A stretch of 63,863 bases of DNA from positions 1 to 63,863 of the forward strand of contig NZ_JAGQDE010000022.1 of the NCBI RefSeq assembly GCF_018069755.1, written 5' to 3'. Shown one piece after another: positions 9,551 to 17,690 of this stretch. Origin of the DNA: Ideonella aquatica (lineage in GTDB: Bacteria; Pseudomonadota; Gammaproteobacteria; Burkholderiales; Burkholderiaceae_C). Below the pieces are notes generated by a model. The model saw only the letters and a list, made by a program, of their open reading frames with translations. It did not search any database and was not told the origin of the DNA. A program made the translations under genes and the position numbers. How positions within the stretch are numbered: position 1 is the first letter of the stretch; the number at the start of each line of letters is the position of its first letter.

Positions 9551-10401
9551 TTGACCGCTCCGGCGGCAATGCCGCGCACGAACCAACGGCCCGAGCCGAA
9601 GTACACCAGCAGCGGCACCAGCGAGGTCAGCAGCGTGGCGGCCATGTTGAGGTCGTAGCGACGTTCGCCGGTGCTGGTGTTGACGATGTTGTTGAGCTGC
9701 ACGGTCATCGGCTGCCAATCGGGGCCGGCGAAGACCAGGCCCAGCAGGTAGTCGTTCCACACGCCGGTGACCTGGATGATGCCGGCCACCACCATGATGG
9801 GCAGCGACATCGGCAGCATCAGCTGCACGAAGACGCGCCAGAAGCCGGCGCCGTCCACCCGCGCGGCCAGGAACAGCTCGCGCGGCAGCGACAGGAAGTG
9901 GTTGCGAAACAGCAGCGTCATCACCGGCATGCTGAACACCAGGTGCACCAGCACGATGGCCGGCAGGGTGCCGAACAGGCCGGCCGCCGCCAGCGTCTTG
10001 ACCAGCGGATAGATCATCACCTGCACCGGCAGGAAACCGCCCAGCAGCAGCGCGCCGAAGAGCCAGCCGGCGCCGCGCGGCTGCCAGTACGACAGCGCAT
10101 AGCCGTTGAGCGCGCCCACCCCGATGGGCAGCAGCGTGGAGGGCAGGGCGATCGCCACCGAGTTCCAGAAGCCGCTGCGCACGCCGCCACATTCCACGCC
10201 GGCACAGGCTTCGCTCCAGGCCGCCTGCCAGGCCTGCAGCGTGGGCGCATCGGGCCAGGCCAGCGGGCTGCTGCTGCGGATCTGGTCCATGTCCTTCAGC
10301 GAAGTGACCACCATGGCCCACAGCGGCAGCGCAAAGAACAGCGCCGACAGCAGCAGGAAGGCCCACAGGCCCCAGCGGCCGGGGTCGATACGGCGCCTCA
10401 T
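9547..10401 (-). CDS. Sugar ABC transporter permease (MalG type)
   Basis: A 284-residue inner-membrane protein with about six transmembrane helices. It carries the EAA loop ELFLAARVDGAGFWRVF followed by PMSLP, which docks the ATPase, and ends in RGIAAGAVK, the characteristic MalG C-terminus. The start MRRRIDPG at 10401 overlaps the stop of the preceding permease (ATGA). The protein has an extra periplasmic stretch with several cysteines (EACAGVECGGV) between helices one and two, which is unusual for MalG. Confidence 0.9.
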
Positions 10402-11276
10402 GCGGCCTCCCGGCGCGTGGCGCGCCAGTACAGCAGCGGCGCCACCAGCAGCAGCACGCTCAGCAGCATCAGCACCGCGCCGGCCGAGGCCAGGCCGATG
10501 TTGGCGCGGCCGAACAGGTGGTCCATGATGAAGCGCGCCGGCACGTCGCTGGCGTTGCCGGGGCCGCCCTGGGTCATGGCCACCACCGCGTCGAAGAGCT
10601 TGACCACGCCGGTGAACAGCAGCACCGTGGCGGTGGCCAGCGACGGGCCCAGCGTGGGCAGCACAATCTGCAGCAGCACGCGCCAGCGCGGGATGCCATC
10701 CAGCCGCGCGGCCTGCCACAGCTGCGGGTCGACGCCACGCAGCCCGGCCAGCATGATGGCCATCACCAGCCCGGCGGCCTGCCAGGTGGTGGCGATGACC
10801 AGGGTGTAGAGCACCCGCTCGGGGTCGATCAGCCAGTCAAAGCCGTCGCCGCCCAGGGCGCGCACGCCGGCCGCCACCGCGCCATCGGGTTGCAGCAGCC
10901 ATTGCCAGACCAGGCCGGTGGCCACGAAGGACAGCGCGTAGGGGTAGAGGAAGACGCTGCGCAGCAGATCTTCGGCGCGCACCCGCTGGTCGATCGCCAC
11001 CGCCAGCAGGATGCCCAGGCCCAGGCACACCGCCATGAACAGACCGCCATACAGCGCCAGGTGCTGCAGCGACTCCAGCCAGCGGCTGTTGTTCAGCAAG
11101 CGTTCGTACTGGGCCAGGCCGACAAAGTCATCCACCGGCAGCGTGCGCGAGCTGCTGAGGGACACGCGCAGCGTCCACAGCACCGAGCCTCCGTAGACCA
11201 GTAGCACCGTCAGCAGCAGCGGGCCTAGTGCGGCCCACGAAACGATGTTGCGCCGCAAGCGCCCGAATCGGGACAC
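10398..11276 (-). CDS. Sugar ABC transporter permease (MalF type)
   Basis: A 292-residue permease with about six membrane helices. The EAA loop is QLWQAARLDGIPRWRVLLQIVLPTL, and GGPGNAS near the C-terminus is typical of CUT1 permeases. It begins with GTG at 11274-11276; no better start exists downstream before the first helix. A stem-loop begins on that same GTG and covers the gap to the solute-binding-protein gene upstream, which may lower translation of this gene relative to the binding protein. Confidence 0.88.
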   Translation of the reverse strand: MSRFGRLRRNIVSWAALGPLLLTVLLVYGGSVLWTLRVSLSSSRTLPVDDFVGLAQYERLLNNSRWLESLQHLALYGGLFMAVCLGLGILLAVAIDQRVRAEDLLRSVFLYPYALSFVATGLVWQWLLQPDGAVAAGVRALGGDGFDWLIDPERVLYTLVIATTWQAAGLVMAIMLAGLRGVDPQLWQAARLDGIPRWRVLLQIVLPTLGPSLATATVLLFTGVVKLFDAVVAMTQGGPGNASDVPARFIMDHLFGRANIGLASAGAVLMLLSVLLLVAPLLYWRATRREAA

Positions 11277-11356
11277 GTCAGCCCCGCCCGGTCGCCCGAA
11301 GGGGCTGACGCGCCCCCTTGGGGGGCAGCGAACGCAGTGAGCGTGGGGGCTTCATG
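11276..11356. repeat. Intra-operon palindromic elements between binding-protein and permease genes
   Basis: Two units. At 11276-11310 there is a perfect inverted repeat with 10-base arms (CGTCAGCCCC and GGGGCTGACG) around a 15-base loop, starting on the permease GTG codon. At 11313-11356 there is a CCCCCTTGGGGGG-headed element ending GCGTGGGGGC. A relative of the second unit lies at 44371-44412, again just behind a minus-strand gene, so this is a dispersed extragenic repeat. By analogy with the palindromic unit between malE and malF of E. coli, it may stabilise the upstream message. Confidence 0.6.
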
Positions 11357-12625
11357 TCAGCTGCGCAGTGCCGCGAGGATGTCGCGCTGCACCTTCTCGA
11401 CCGGGATGTTGCGGTTCCAGTAGGTGGTCAGGATGTCCTGCAGCGCGCCGTTCTGGTCGGGTGTGAGGTAGAGCTCGCCATTGCCCAGCTGACGCGCCTT
11501 GTCTTTCATGGCCGCCACGCCTTGCTGGGCGCAAATGTCGAGCTTGCTGACGTCGACATCGGTGCGGATCGGGATCGAGCCCTTGCGCAGGCTGAACTCG
11601 ACCTGCGTGGTGGGCTGCGTCACCACATGCGCCAGCAACTGTTGGGCGGGCTGCGGGCCTGGGGTCTTCTGGCGCGGGAAGACGAACACGTCGCCCTGGA
11701 TGATGTAGGGCGCCTGCGGGCCGAAGCCGGGGATGCAGCCGTAGTCGCGGCCGGCCACCTGCCGGGCCTGGGCGAACTCGCCCTTGGCCCAGTCGCCCAT
11801 GAACTGCACACCGGCCTTGCCACTGATCAGCATGGCGGTGGCGTCGTTCCAGTTGCGCCCGGGCGAGCCCTTGTCGACATAGCCCTGCAGCCGTTTGAAG
11901 GTCAGCAGCACCTGGCGGAAGGCCTCGGAGTTGATGGCCGCGGGGTCGCGGTCGCGCAGCACCTTCAGGTACAACTCGCGCCCGCCCACGTTGGTCAGCA
12001 CGGCGGTGAAGACGGTGTTGTCCTGCCAGGCCTGTCCACCATGCGCCAGCGGCACCAGGCCGGCGGCCTTGAGCTTGTCCAGCGCGGCGAACAGCTCCTC
12101 CATGCTGCGCGGCTCGCCGGCAATGCCGGCCTGCCTGAACGCCGCCTTGGAGTACCAGATCCAGGTGGGCATGTGGATGTTCACCGGCACCGCGTAGTAG
12201 TGGCCCTTGATGCGGATGGCGCTCAGCACGATCTCGGGCAGGAAGCGGTCCCAGCCGTCTTTCTGCGCCACCTCGTCCATCGGCAGCACCAGGCCCTGCT
12301 CGACGATGTCGTGGAACTGCTTGGTGGTGTTGAACTGTGCGGCGGTGGGCGGGTTGCCGCCGATGATGCGGTTGACCGCCACCGCACGCGCCTGCTCGCC
12401 CAGCGCCACCGCCATGTCCACCCAGGTGCCGCCGCCAGCGCGGTAGGCGTCGGCCAGGGTCTTGACGGCGGCCGATTCGCCGCCCGAGGTCCACCAGTGG
12501 ATGACCTCGGCGCGCGGGCCGGAGGCGGGCGCGGCGGGCGGCGTGGGGCCGGCGGCCTGGGCGCAGGCCAGACCCAGGGCCAGGGCGGCGGTCAGCAAAG
12601 GGCGGAGCGGTCGGCGCATCGGCAT
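11357..12625 (-). CDS. Sugar ABC transporter substrate-binding protein
   Basis: A 422-residue periplasmic binding protein of the CUT1 kind. The signal peptide is about 24 residues (MPMRRPLRPLLTAALALGLA...QAA). Family signs are VIHWWTSGGESAAVK after the leader, YYAVPVNIH, a long lobe 2 with MGDWAKGEFAQA, and the late SIPIRTDVDVSKLD. WTSGGE is typical of glucose- or gluco-oligosaccharide-binding proteins. The ATG at 12623-12625 is favoured; another in-frame ATG lies two codons further in. It follows the GH1 gene by eight bases in the same operon. Confidence 0.88.
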   Translation of the reverse strand: MPMRRPLRPLLTAALALGLACAQAAGPTPPAAPASGPRAEVIHWWTSGGESAAVKTLADAYRAGGGTWVDMAVALGEQARAVAVNRIIGGNPPTAAQFNTTKQFHDIVEQGLVLPMDEVAQKDGWDRFLPEIVLSAIRIKGHYYAVPVNIHMPTWIWYSKAAFRQAGIAGEPRSMEELFAALDKLKAAGLVPLAHGGQAWQDNTVFTAVLTNVGGRELYLKVLRDRDPAAINSEAFRQVLLTFKRLQGYVDKGSPGRNWNDATAMLISGKAGVQFMGDWAKGEFAQARQVAGRDYGCIPGFGPQAPYIIQGDVFVFPRQKTPGPQPAQQLLAHVVTQPTTQVEFSLRKGSIPIRTDVDVSKLDICAQQGVAAMKDKARQLGNGELYLTPDQNGALQDILTTYWNRNIPVEKVQRDILAALRS

Positions 12626-12633
12626 GCAGTGTC

Positions 12634-13989
12634 TCAGGCGTGGAGGAAGCGGGCGTACCATTGGCCGCTGTCCTTCAGGAGGCGCCGCTGCGTCGGGTAG
12701 TCGACATAGGTCAGTCCGAAGCGGCGGGTGTAGCCCTCGGCCCACTCGAAATTGTCGAGCAGGCTCCAGGCGAAATATCCCTTCAGCAGCACGCCCTGGC
12801 GCATGGCCTCGCGCGCGGCGGCCAGGTGGCGCGCCAGGTAGTCCAGGCGTTGGGTGTCATGCACCTGGCCATCGGGGCCCAGCGTGTCGTCCCAGGTGGA
12901 GCCGTTCTCGGTCAGGTAGATCGGGCCGGGCGTGTAGTCGCGCTGCACGCGGGCCAGCAGCGTCACCATGCCCTCGGGCGAGACCTCCCAGCCAAAGGCG
13001 GTGCGCTCCACGCCCTCGCGTTCAACCACGCGGGTGCGCAGCACGCCCTGGCCCGGTGCATCAGCCACCTCCTCGGGGAAGTAGTAGTTGATGCCCAGGA
13101 AGTCGGTGCGCGTGGCGATGGCGGCCAGGTCCCCCGGCGCCACCTGCGGTGCCAGCTTGCCCAGCAGCGCCAGGGTGTCGGCCGGGTAGCCGTGGCCGTG
13201 GAGCGGATCCAGGAACCAGCGGTTGCGCAAGCCGTCGTGGCGCTGCACCGCGGCCTGGTCGGCGGGAGAGTCGCTGGCCGCATGGATGGGGTGCAGGCTC
13301 AGCGTGATGCCCACCTGCGCCCCAGGGCAGGCCTGGCGGATCACCGGCACCGCCAGACCATGCGACAGCAGCAGGTGGTGGCAGACCTGGATGGCCGCGC
13401 CGAAGTCCTTCAGGCCGGGGGCGTGGCAGCCCTCGGCATGGCCCAGAAAGGCGGTACACCAGGGCTCGTTGTGGGTGATCCAGTGGCGCACCCGGTCGCC
13501 CAGTCGGCGCACCACCAGGCCGGCGTAGTCGACAAAGGCATCCACCGTGCGGCGCTCGGCCCAGCCTCCCTGGTCCTGCAGCGCCTGCGGCAGGTCCCAG
13601 TGGTAGAGCGTGGCCCAGGGCTGCAGGCCGCGCTCCAGCATGCCGTCAATCAGGCGCTCGTAGAAGTCCAGACCGGCCTCCAGCGCCGGGCCGCGGCCGC
13701 TGGGCTGGATGCGCGGCCAGGCGATGGAAAAGCGGTAGGCGTTGACGCCCAGCGAGCGCGCCAGGTCCAGGTCCTCAGGCCAGCGGTGGTAGTGGTCGCA
13801 GGCCACCGCGCCGCTGCTGCCGTCGCGGATGTGGCCGGGCTGGGCGCAGAAGCGGTCCCAGATCGACTCGCCGCGGCCGTCTTCACCGACGGCACCCTCA
13901 ATCTGGTACGAGGAAGTGGAGCAGCCCCAGCGGAAGTCGGGCGGGAAGTCGGTGCGGCGCAGCTGGCGCGCCGTCGCGGCGTCGAACAT
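12634..13989 (-). CDS. Beta-glucosidase, glycoside hydrolase family 1
   Basis: A 451-residue cytosolic GH1 enzyme without a signal peptide. The acid/base glutamate is in THNEPW, and the nucleophile glutamate is in YLTENGS. Substrate-binding signatures STSSYQIEGA and GYFAWSLLDNFEWAEGY are intact. It would cleave imported gluco-oligosaccharides, releasing glucose. It is first in the minus-strand operon GH1, binding protein, two permeases, ATPase, halogenase-like, GH30. A second, clearly related GH1 gene at 22229 heads away in the facing operon, so the locus has two GH1 enzymes with possibly different linkage preference. Confidence 0.92.
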   Translation of the reverse strand: MFDAATARQLRRTDFPPDFRWGCSTSSYQIEGAVGEDGRGESIWDRFCAQPGHIRDGSSGAVACDHYHRWPEDLDLARSLGVNAYRFSIAWPRIQPSGRGPALEAGLDFYERLIDGMLERGLQPWATLYHWDLPQALQDQGGWAERRTVDAFVDYAGLVVRRLGDRVRHWITHNEPWCTAFLGHAEGCHAPGLKDFGAAIQVCHHLLLSHGLAVPVIRQACPGAQVGITLSLHPIHAASDSPADQAAVQRHDGLRNRWFLDPLHGHGYPADTLALLGKLAPQVAPGDLAAIATRTDFLGINYYFPEEVADAPGQGVLRTRVVEREGVERTAFGWEVSPEGMVTLLARVQRDYTPGPIYLTENGSTWDDTLGPDGQVHDTQRLDYLARHLAAAREAMRQGVLLKGYFAWSLLDNFEWAEGYTRRFGLTYVDYPTQRRLLKDSGQWYARFLHA

Positions 13990-14017
13990 CGTGGAATCGT
14001 GGTCGTGTCAGAGGGAC

Positions 14018-14064
14018 GACCGGGGCGGGCCTTGTCGCGGATGAGCGCAAGGACCGCCCCGGTC
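14018..14064 (-). terminator. Strong stem-loop between the TonB receptor and GH1 genes
   Basis: A perfect 11-base stem (GACCGGGGCGG with CCGCCCCGGTC) continues, after one mismatch, into five further pairs (CCTTG with CAAGG). It sits in the 87-base gap behind the receptor stop and before the GH1 start, both read on the minus strand. There is no long T run, so it may be a Rho-assisted terminator or a processing site. It would make the receptor a separate or much more strongly expressed unit. Confidence 0.55.
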
Positions 14065-14076
14065 GAGGGGCCGGGA

Positions 14077-16851
14077 TCAGAGCTTGTAGCTCAGACCCAG
14101 CAGGTACTGCCTGCCGTACTTCTCGTAGATGGCGGGATAGAGCAGGTTGGCCACCTTGCCGCTGTTGGAGTCAACGCCCATCTTGGTGCGGTACGGCTCG
14201 TTGGTCAGGTTGTTGACCTGCAGCAGCACCGACAGTCCCTTGAGCCAGCCGCTGTCCCAGCCATAGCCCAGTTGCAGGTCGGTGATGCGCTCCGGCTCGA
14301 TGGTGGTGTACGAGGTATCGCCCCAGGCATTGCGCACGGCCGCCAGGTAGCGCGAACGGTAGCGTTGGCCGACCCGCGCCTGGAAGCCCGCCTTCTCGTA
14401 GTAGAAGACCATGCTGGTGGCGGTGCCCGACAGGCCTTCCAGCGGGTTGCTCAGGTTGTTGCCCTGGTGGATATTGCTCTGCGTGAACGAGGCCGACAGG
14501 ATGGTGCCGAAGCCATCGAGCATCGGTGCCAAGCGGCCGGCATCCAGCGCCAGGGTGAACTCGCTGCCTCGCACATAGCCGCCCTTGCCGTTGGCCGGTG
14601 CGTTGACCGTGCCCAGGTAGGTGTTGACCGGCGTGCAGGTCGTCGAGCCCGACGGCACGCAGGGGTCGGGGAAGCCGGTGAAGTCGTACGGGATGTCCTG
14701 GTTGTAGACGCTGGACTTGACGTCCTTGTAGAAGGCGGCGACGGCCGCGTAGCTGCGCTTGTCGAAGTACTTCTCGAAGGACAGGTCAACCGCGTCCGCG
14801 CGCCAGGGTTCGAGCTTGGGGTTGCCACCCTTGGCCGACCACAGGCCCGGACCGGTCTGGGCGCGGGCGACATCGCGGATGCCGGCGCGCATGTCCTCCA
14901 TGTTGGGGCGTGCCATCTGGCGCGCCAGACCGAAGCGGATCACATTGCCTTCACCCACGCTCGTCGACAGGTTCAGGCTGGGCAGCACGTCGGTGTAGCT
15001 GGTGCCGCCGCTGATCGGCGCGGCACTGTTGGTCGTGGCGTCCCAGCGCAGACCGGTGCCGGTCTGGTCCGCATGCACCACCTGCAGACCGGCATTGCCC
15101 CGCACCTCAAGACCGCCGACGGTGAAGTCCAGGTCGAACTTCGCATAGCCGGTGGTGATCTTCTCGGCGACGCCCCATTGGCGATTGGGCGCGCTGCTGA
15201 GGTCATCCGGACGCGAGCTGAACAGGCCGGTGGCGAGCAGTTGCTGCACGTCGAAGTTGGCCACGGCGGGGATCGAGCCGAAGCCCAGCGTGGCCGGCGA
15301 CATCAGGATGCCTGCCGGGAAGTCGGCGATCGTGCTGCCGTTCTTCATGTCGTAGGCGACCTTGGTGGCCTTGTAGTCCTTGCTGCGCTCGGCGTAGTTG
15401 AGGCCGCCTTCGAAGCGGGTCACGGGGCCCCAGGCCACATCACGTCGGCCGCCCAGCTTGATCGCCTTGGCTTCGTCGTTGACATCGAAGAAGCGGGTGG
15501 CGCCCATCTGGCCCCAGAACTGCTGCATCTTGATGATCGCCGGATCCGACCAGTCCACCGACGGTGTGAACTGCGAGAAGCCGTTGCGGTTGATGCTGAA
15601 GCTGCTGAAGCCGTTGTTCAGGCTGCCGATACCGGCGTACATCTCCGAGGTGCTTTCCTCGCGCTTGGCCTTCGAGTAGCTCAGGTCGGCCACCGTGGTC
15701 CAGCCGGCGATCTTGTACTCGTTGTTCAGCCCGATCGCGGCGATCGTGTCATTGCGCTGGTTGCTGCGCGACAGCAGCTTGGCCGAGACGTTCTTGATGC
15801 CGCCACTGGTGACGACCTTTTCGCCGTCCCAGTTGGAGTAGCCGGGGTTGACGTACTCGGCGCCGCCCCAGGTGGTCATCTCGGCCTGGAACTCGCGGCC
15901 CACGTACTTCTTGTCGTAGGTCGAGTAGTACAGGTCGGCGACGGTGTGCAGGTCCTTGTTGGGCTTGAACTCCAGCACCGCCATCACGCCGTCGCGCACC
16001 TGGTTGGTCGAGAACGCGGTGGCTTCAAAGCCCTGCAGTGCCACGGCGTCCTTGGCCAGGCCCTTGATGCTGCAGTCACCACCGCACCAGTCGGGCGGGT
16101 AGGAGCTGGTGTTGGCGGTGTTGGCCCACCACCAGTTGGCGTAGTGCTGCTGCTGCTCGGGGCTGTCAAGGTGGGCATAGCCCAGTGCCAGGCCGATCGT
16201 GCGGTCGGCGAACTGGTCAACGTAGGACGCGCTCAGGCGGTTGCCCGTCGCCGACAGGCCCGGGATCTGCTCGCCGTTGGAGTTCTTTTCGCCGCGCAGA
16301 TTGATCGTGATCTGTCGGTTGGCCAGGTCCAGCGGACGGACGGTCTGCATGTTGATCGTGCCGGCCAGCCCCTGCATCGACAGGGTGGCGTCCGGGGTCT
16401 TGTAGACCACGGCGCCATTGATCAGTTCGGCCGGGAACTGGTCGAGCTCGACCTCGCGGCTCTCGCCGCCGTTGACCACCTCGCGGCCATTGAGCAGCGT
16501 GACGGTGTACTTGTCGGGCATGCCGCGCACCGAGATCTTCTGCGTCGAGCCGTTCACGCGCTGCGCTGTCACGCCCGGCAGACGGGCCAGCGACTCGGCG
16601 ATGCTGACATCGGGCAGCTTGCCCAGGTCCTCGGCGGTGATCGCCTCGACGATGGAGTCCGAGTTGCGCTTGATGGCAATCGAGGTCTCGATCGCATGGC
16701 GGATGCCGGTCACGACCACCGACTGCGTGGATTCCTGGGCCTGCGCAGCGCCCATGCCGCCCAGCGCCAGGGTGCTGGCGACGGCCAAGGGGGTGAGCTG
16801 CCAATGGCGGCGCTGTCGGGATGGATGGCTGCGTTCAGTCGGTCTCGTCAT
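14077..16851 (-). CDS. TonB-dependent receptor (Xanthomonas/Caulobacter carbohydrate type)
   Basis: A 924-residue outer-membrane receptor. A leader of about 39 residues ends AQA, then the plug begins with the TonB-box-like SVVVTG and contains LPDVSIAESLARLPG, ISVRGMP and the ELINGAVVYKTPDA strand. The C-terminus ends LLGLSYKL, with an aromatic near the end of the last strand. This class (TonB-Xanth-Caul) imports oligosaccharides. The ATG at 16849-16851 has AGGAG nine bases upstream; the longer frame would begin at a TTG overlapping that ribosome site. It is divergent from the response regulator, with which it shares a promoter region holding direct TTAA repeats. Confidence 0.9.
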   Translation of the reverse strand: MTRPTERSHPSRQRRHWQLTPLAVASTLALGGMGAAQAQESTQSVVVTGIRHAIETSIAIKRNSDSIVEAITAEDLGKLPDVSIAESLARLPGVTAQRVNGSTQKISVRGMPDKYTVTLLNGREVVNGGESREVELDQFPAELINGAVVYKTPDATLSMQGLAGTINMQTVRPLDLANRQITINLRGEKNSNGEQIPGLSATGNRLSASYVDQFADRTIGLALGYAHLDSPEQQQHYANWWWANTANTSSYPPDWCGGDCSIKGLAKDAVALQGFEATAFSTNQVRDGVMAVLEFKPNKDLHTVADLYYSTYDKKYVGREFQAEMTTWGGAEYVNPGYSNWDGEKVVTSGGIKNVSAKLLSRSNQRNDTIAAIGLNNEYKIAGWTTVADLSYSKAKREESTSEMYAGIGSLNNGFSSFSINRNGFSQFTPSVDWSDPAIIKMQQFWGQMGATRFFDVNDEAKAIKLGGRRDVAWGPVTRFEGGLNYAERSKDYKATKVAYDMKNGSTIADFPAGILMSPATLGFGSIPAVANFDVQQLLATGLFSSRPDDLSSAPNRQWGVAEKITTGYAKFDLDFTVGGLEVRGNAGLQVVHADQTGTGLRWDATTNSAAPISGGTSYTDVLPSLNLSTSVGEGNVIRFGLARQMARPNMEDMRAGIRDVARAQTGPGLWSAKGGNPKLEPWRADAVDLSFEKYFDKRSYAAVAAFYKDVKSSVYNQDIPYDFTGFPDPCVPSGSTTCTPVNTYLGTVNAPANGKGGYVRGSEFTLALDAGRLAPMLDGFGTILSASFTQSNIHQGNNLSNPLEGLSGTATSMVFYYEKAGFQARVGQRYRSRYLAAVRNAWGDTSYTTIEPERITDLQLGYGWDSGWLKGLSVLLQVNNLTNEPYRTKMGVDSNSGKVANLLYPAIYEKYGRQYLLGLSYKL

Positions 16852-16912
16852 CTCAGATGTCTCCTGCAACGGTCAGTGGGAAGGCACTTGCTGGGGGCCT
16901 TTGCTCTGATTC

Positions 16913-16948
16913 TTAACGAGATGGAAATGTTGTTAATTGAACGTTAAC
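16913..16948. promoter_or_regulatory. Divergent operator candidate with TTAAT-N6-TTAAC direct repeats
   Basis: In the 146-base gap between the receptor and the response regulator lie TTAAC (16913), TTAAT (16933) and TTAAC (16944). The last two are 11 bases apart and the first is about two helical turns away. Such 11-base direct repeats are the usual binding pattern of OmpR/TctD-type regulators. The same arrangement recurs at 19171-19186, right before the second operon. The gene for an OmpR-type regulator starts 50 bases away. Binding is inferred. Confidence 0.6.
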
Positions 16949-16997
16949 CCTAGGTTGTCCACTTCCCGCCACGCTGCGCGCTACAGTCCGGGCCACC

Positions 16998-17687
16998 ATG
17001 CCCACCACCACGACCCTGCTGCTGGCCGAGGACGACGCCATCCTGGCCGATGCGCTGTCGGCGCAACTGCAGCAGGCCGGCTTCCAGGTGGAGCACGCGC
17101 CCAACGGCGCGGTGGCCGAGTACCTGCTGCTGCGCCAGCCCTGGGATGTGGCCGTGCTGGACCTGGGCCTGCCGATGGTGGACGGCCTGACCGTGCTGCG
17201 CCGCGTGCGCGAGGCGCGCAAGCCGGTGCCGGTGCTGGTGCTGACCGCGCTGGACAGCCTGGCCGACCGCGTGGCCGGCCTGAACGCCGGGGCCGACGAC
17301 TACCTGACCAAGCCCTTTGACTTCCCCGAGCTGGAGGCCCGGCTGCACGCGCTGCTGCGCCGCAGCCGGCCGGCTGCCGGCGACATCGGTCTGGGCCGGC
17401 TGGTCTTCGATCGCCAGGCGCGCCGCGCCACGGTGGATGGCCAGCCGCTGGAGCTCAGCCCGCGCGAGTGGCTGCTGCTGGAGCTGCTGCTGAACCGCCG
17501 CGAGCAGGTGGTCACCAAGGACGAGATCGTGCAGGCCTGGGCGGCGGATGGCGCCGACCCGGGCGCGGCCGGCTCGATCGAGGTCTTCATCCACCGCCTG
17601 CGTCGCAAGCTGGAAGACTCCGGCCTGTCGATCCGCACGGTGCGCGGGCTGGGCTACCTGCTCGAACCCGACAGCGCCCGCGCCTGA
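16998..17687 (+). CDS. OmpR-family response regulator (TctD/QseB-like)
   Basis: A 229-residue protein. The receiver domain covers about residues 1-120, with acidic residues EDD at 11-13, the phospho-acceptor aspartate in VLDLGLP near 54, and the conserved lysine in LTKPFD. Residues about 130-229 are a winged-helix DNA-binding domain, with LSPREWLLLELL, the recognition region SIEVFIHRLRRKLE and the wing VRGLGYLL. It probably controls the glucan genes on both sides. The kinase gene follows after three bases. Confidence 0.92.
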   Translation: MPTTTTLLLAEDDAILADALSAQLQQAGFQVEHAPNGAVAEYLLLRQPWDVAVLDLGLPMVDGLTVLRRVREARKPVPVLVLTALDSLADRVAGLNAGADDYLTKPFDFPELEARLHALLRRSRPAAGDIGLGRLVFDRQARRATVDGQPLELSPREWLLLELLLNRREQVVTKDEIVQAWAADGADPGAAGSIEVFIHRLRRKLEDSGLSIRTVRGLGYLLEPDSARA

Positions 17688-17690
17688 GGC

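Noticed and set aside
12640-16947. Plus-strand open frame of 1435 codons opposite GH1 and the TonB receptor
   Set aside because: It is a shadow of high-GC genes; the translation is rich in His, Val, Gln and Arg with no domain, while the minus strand carries two full-length recognised proteins.
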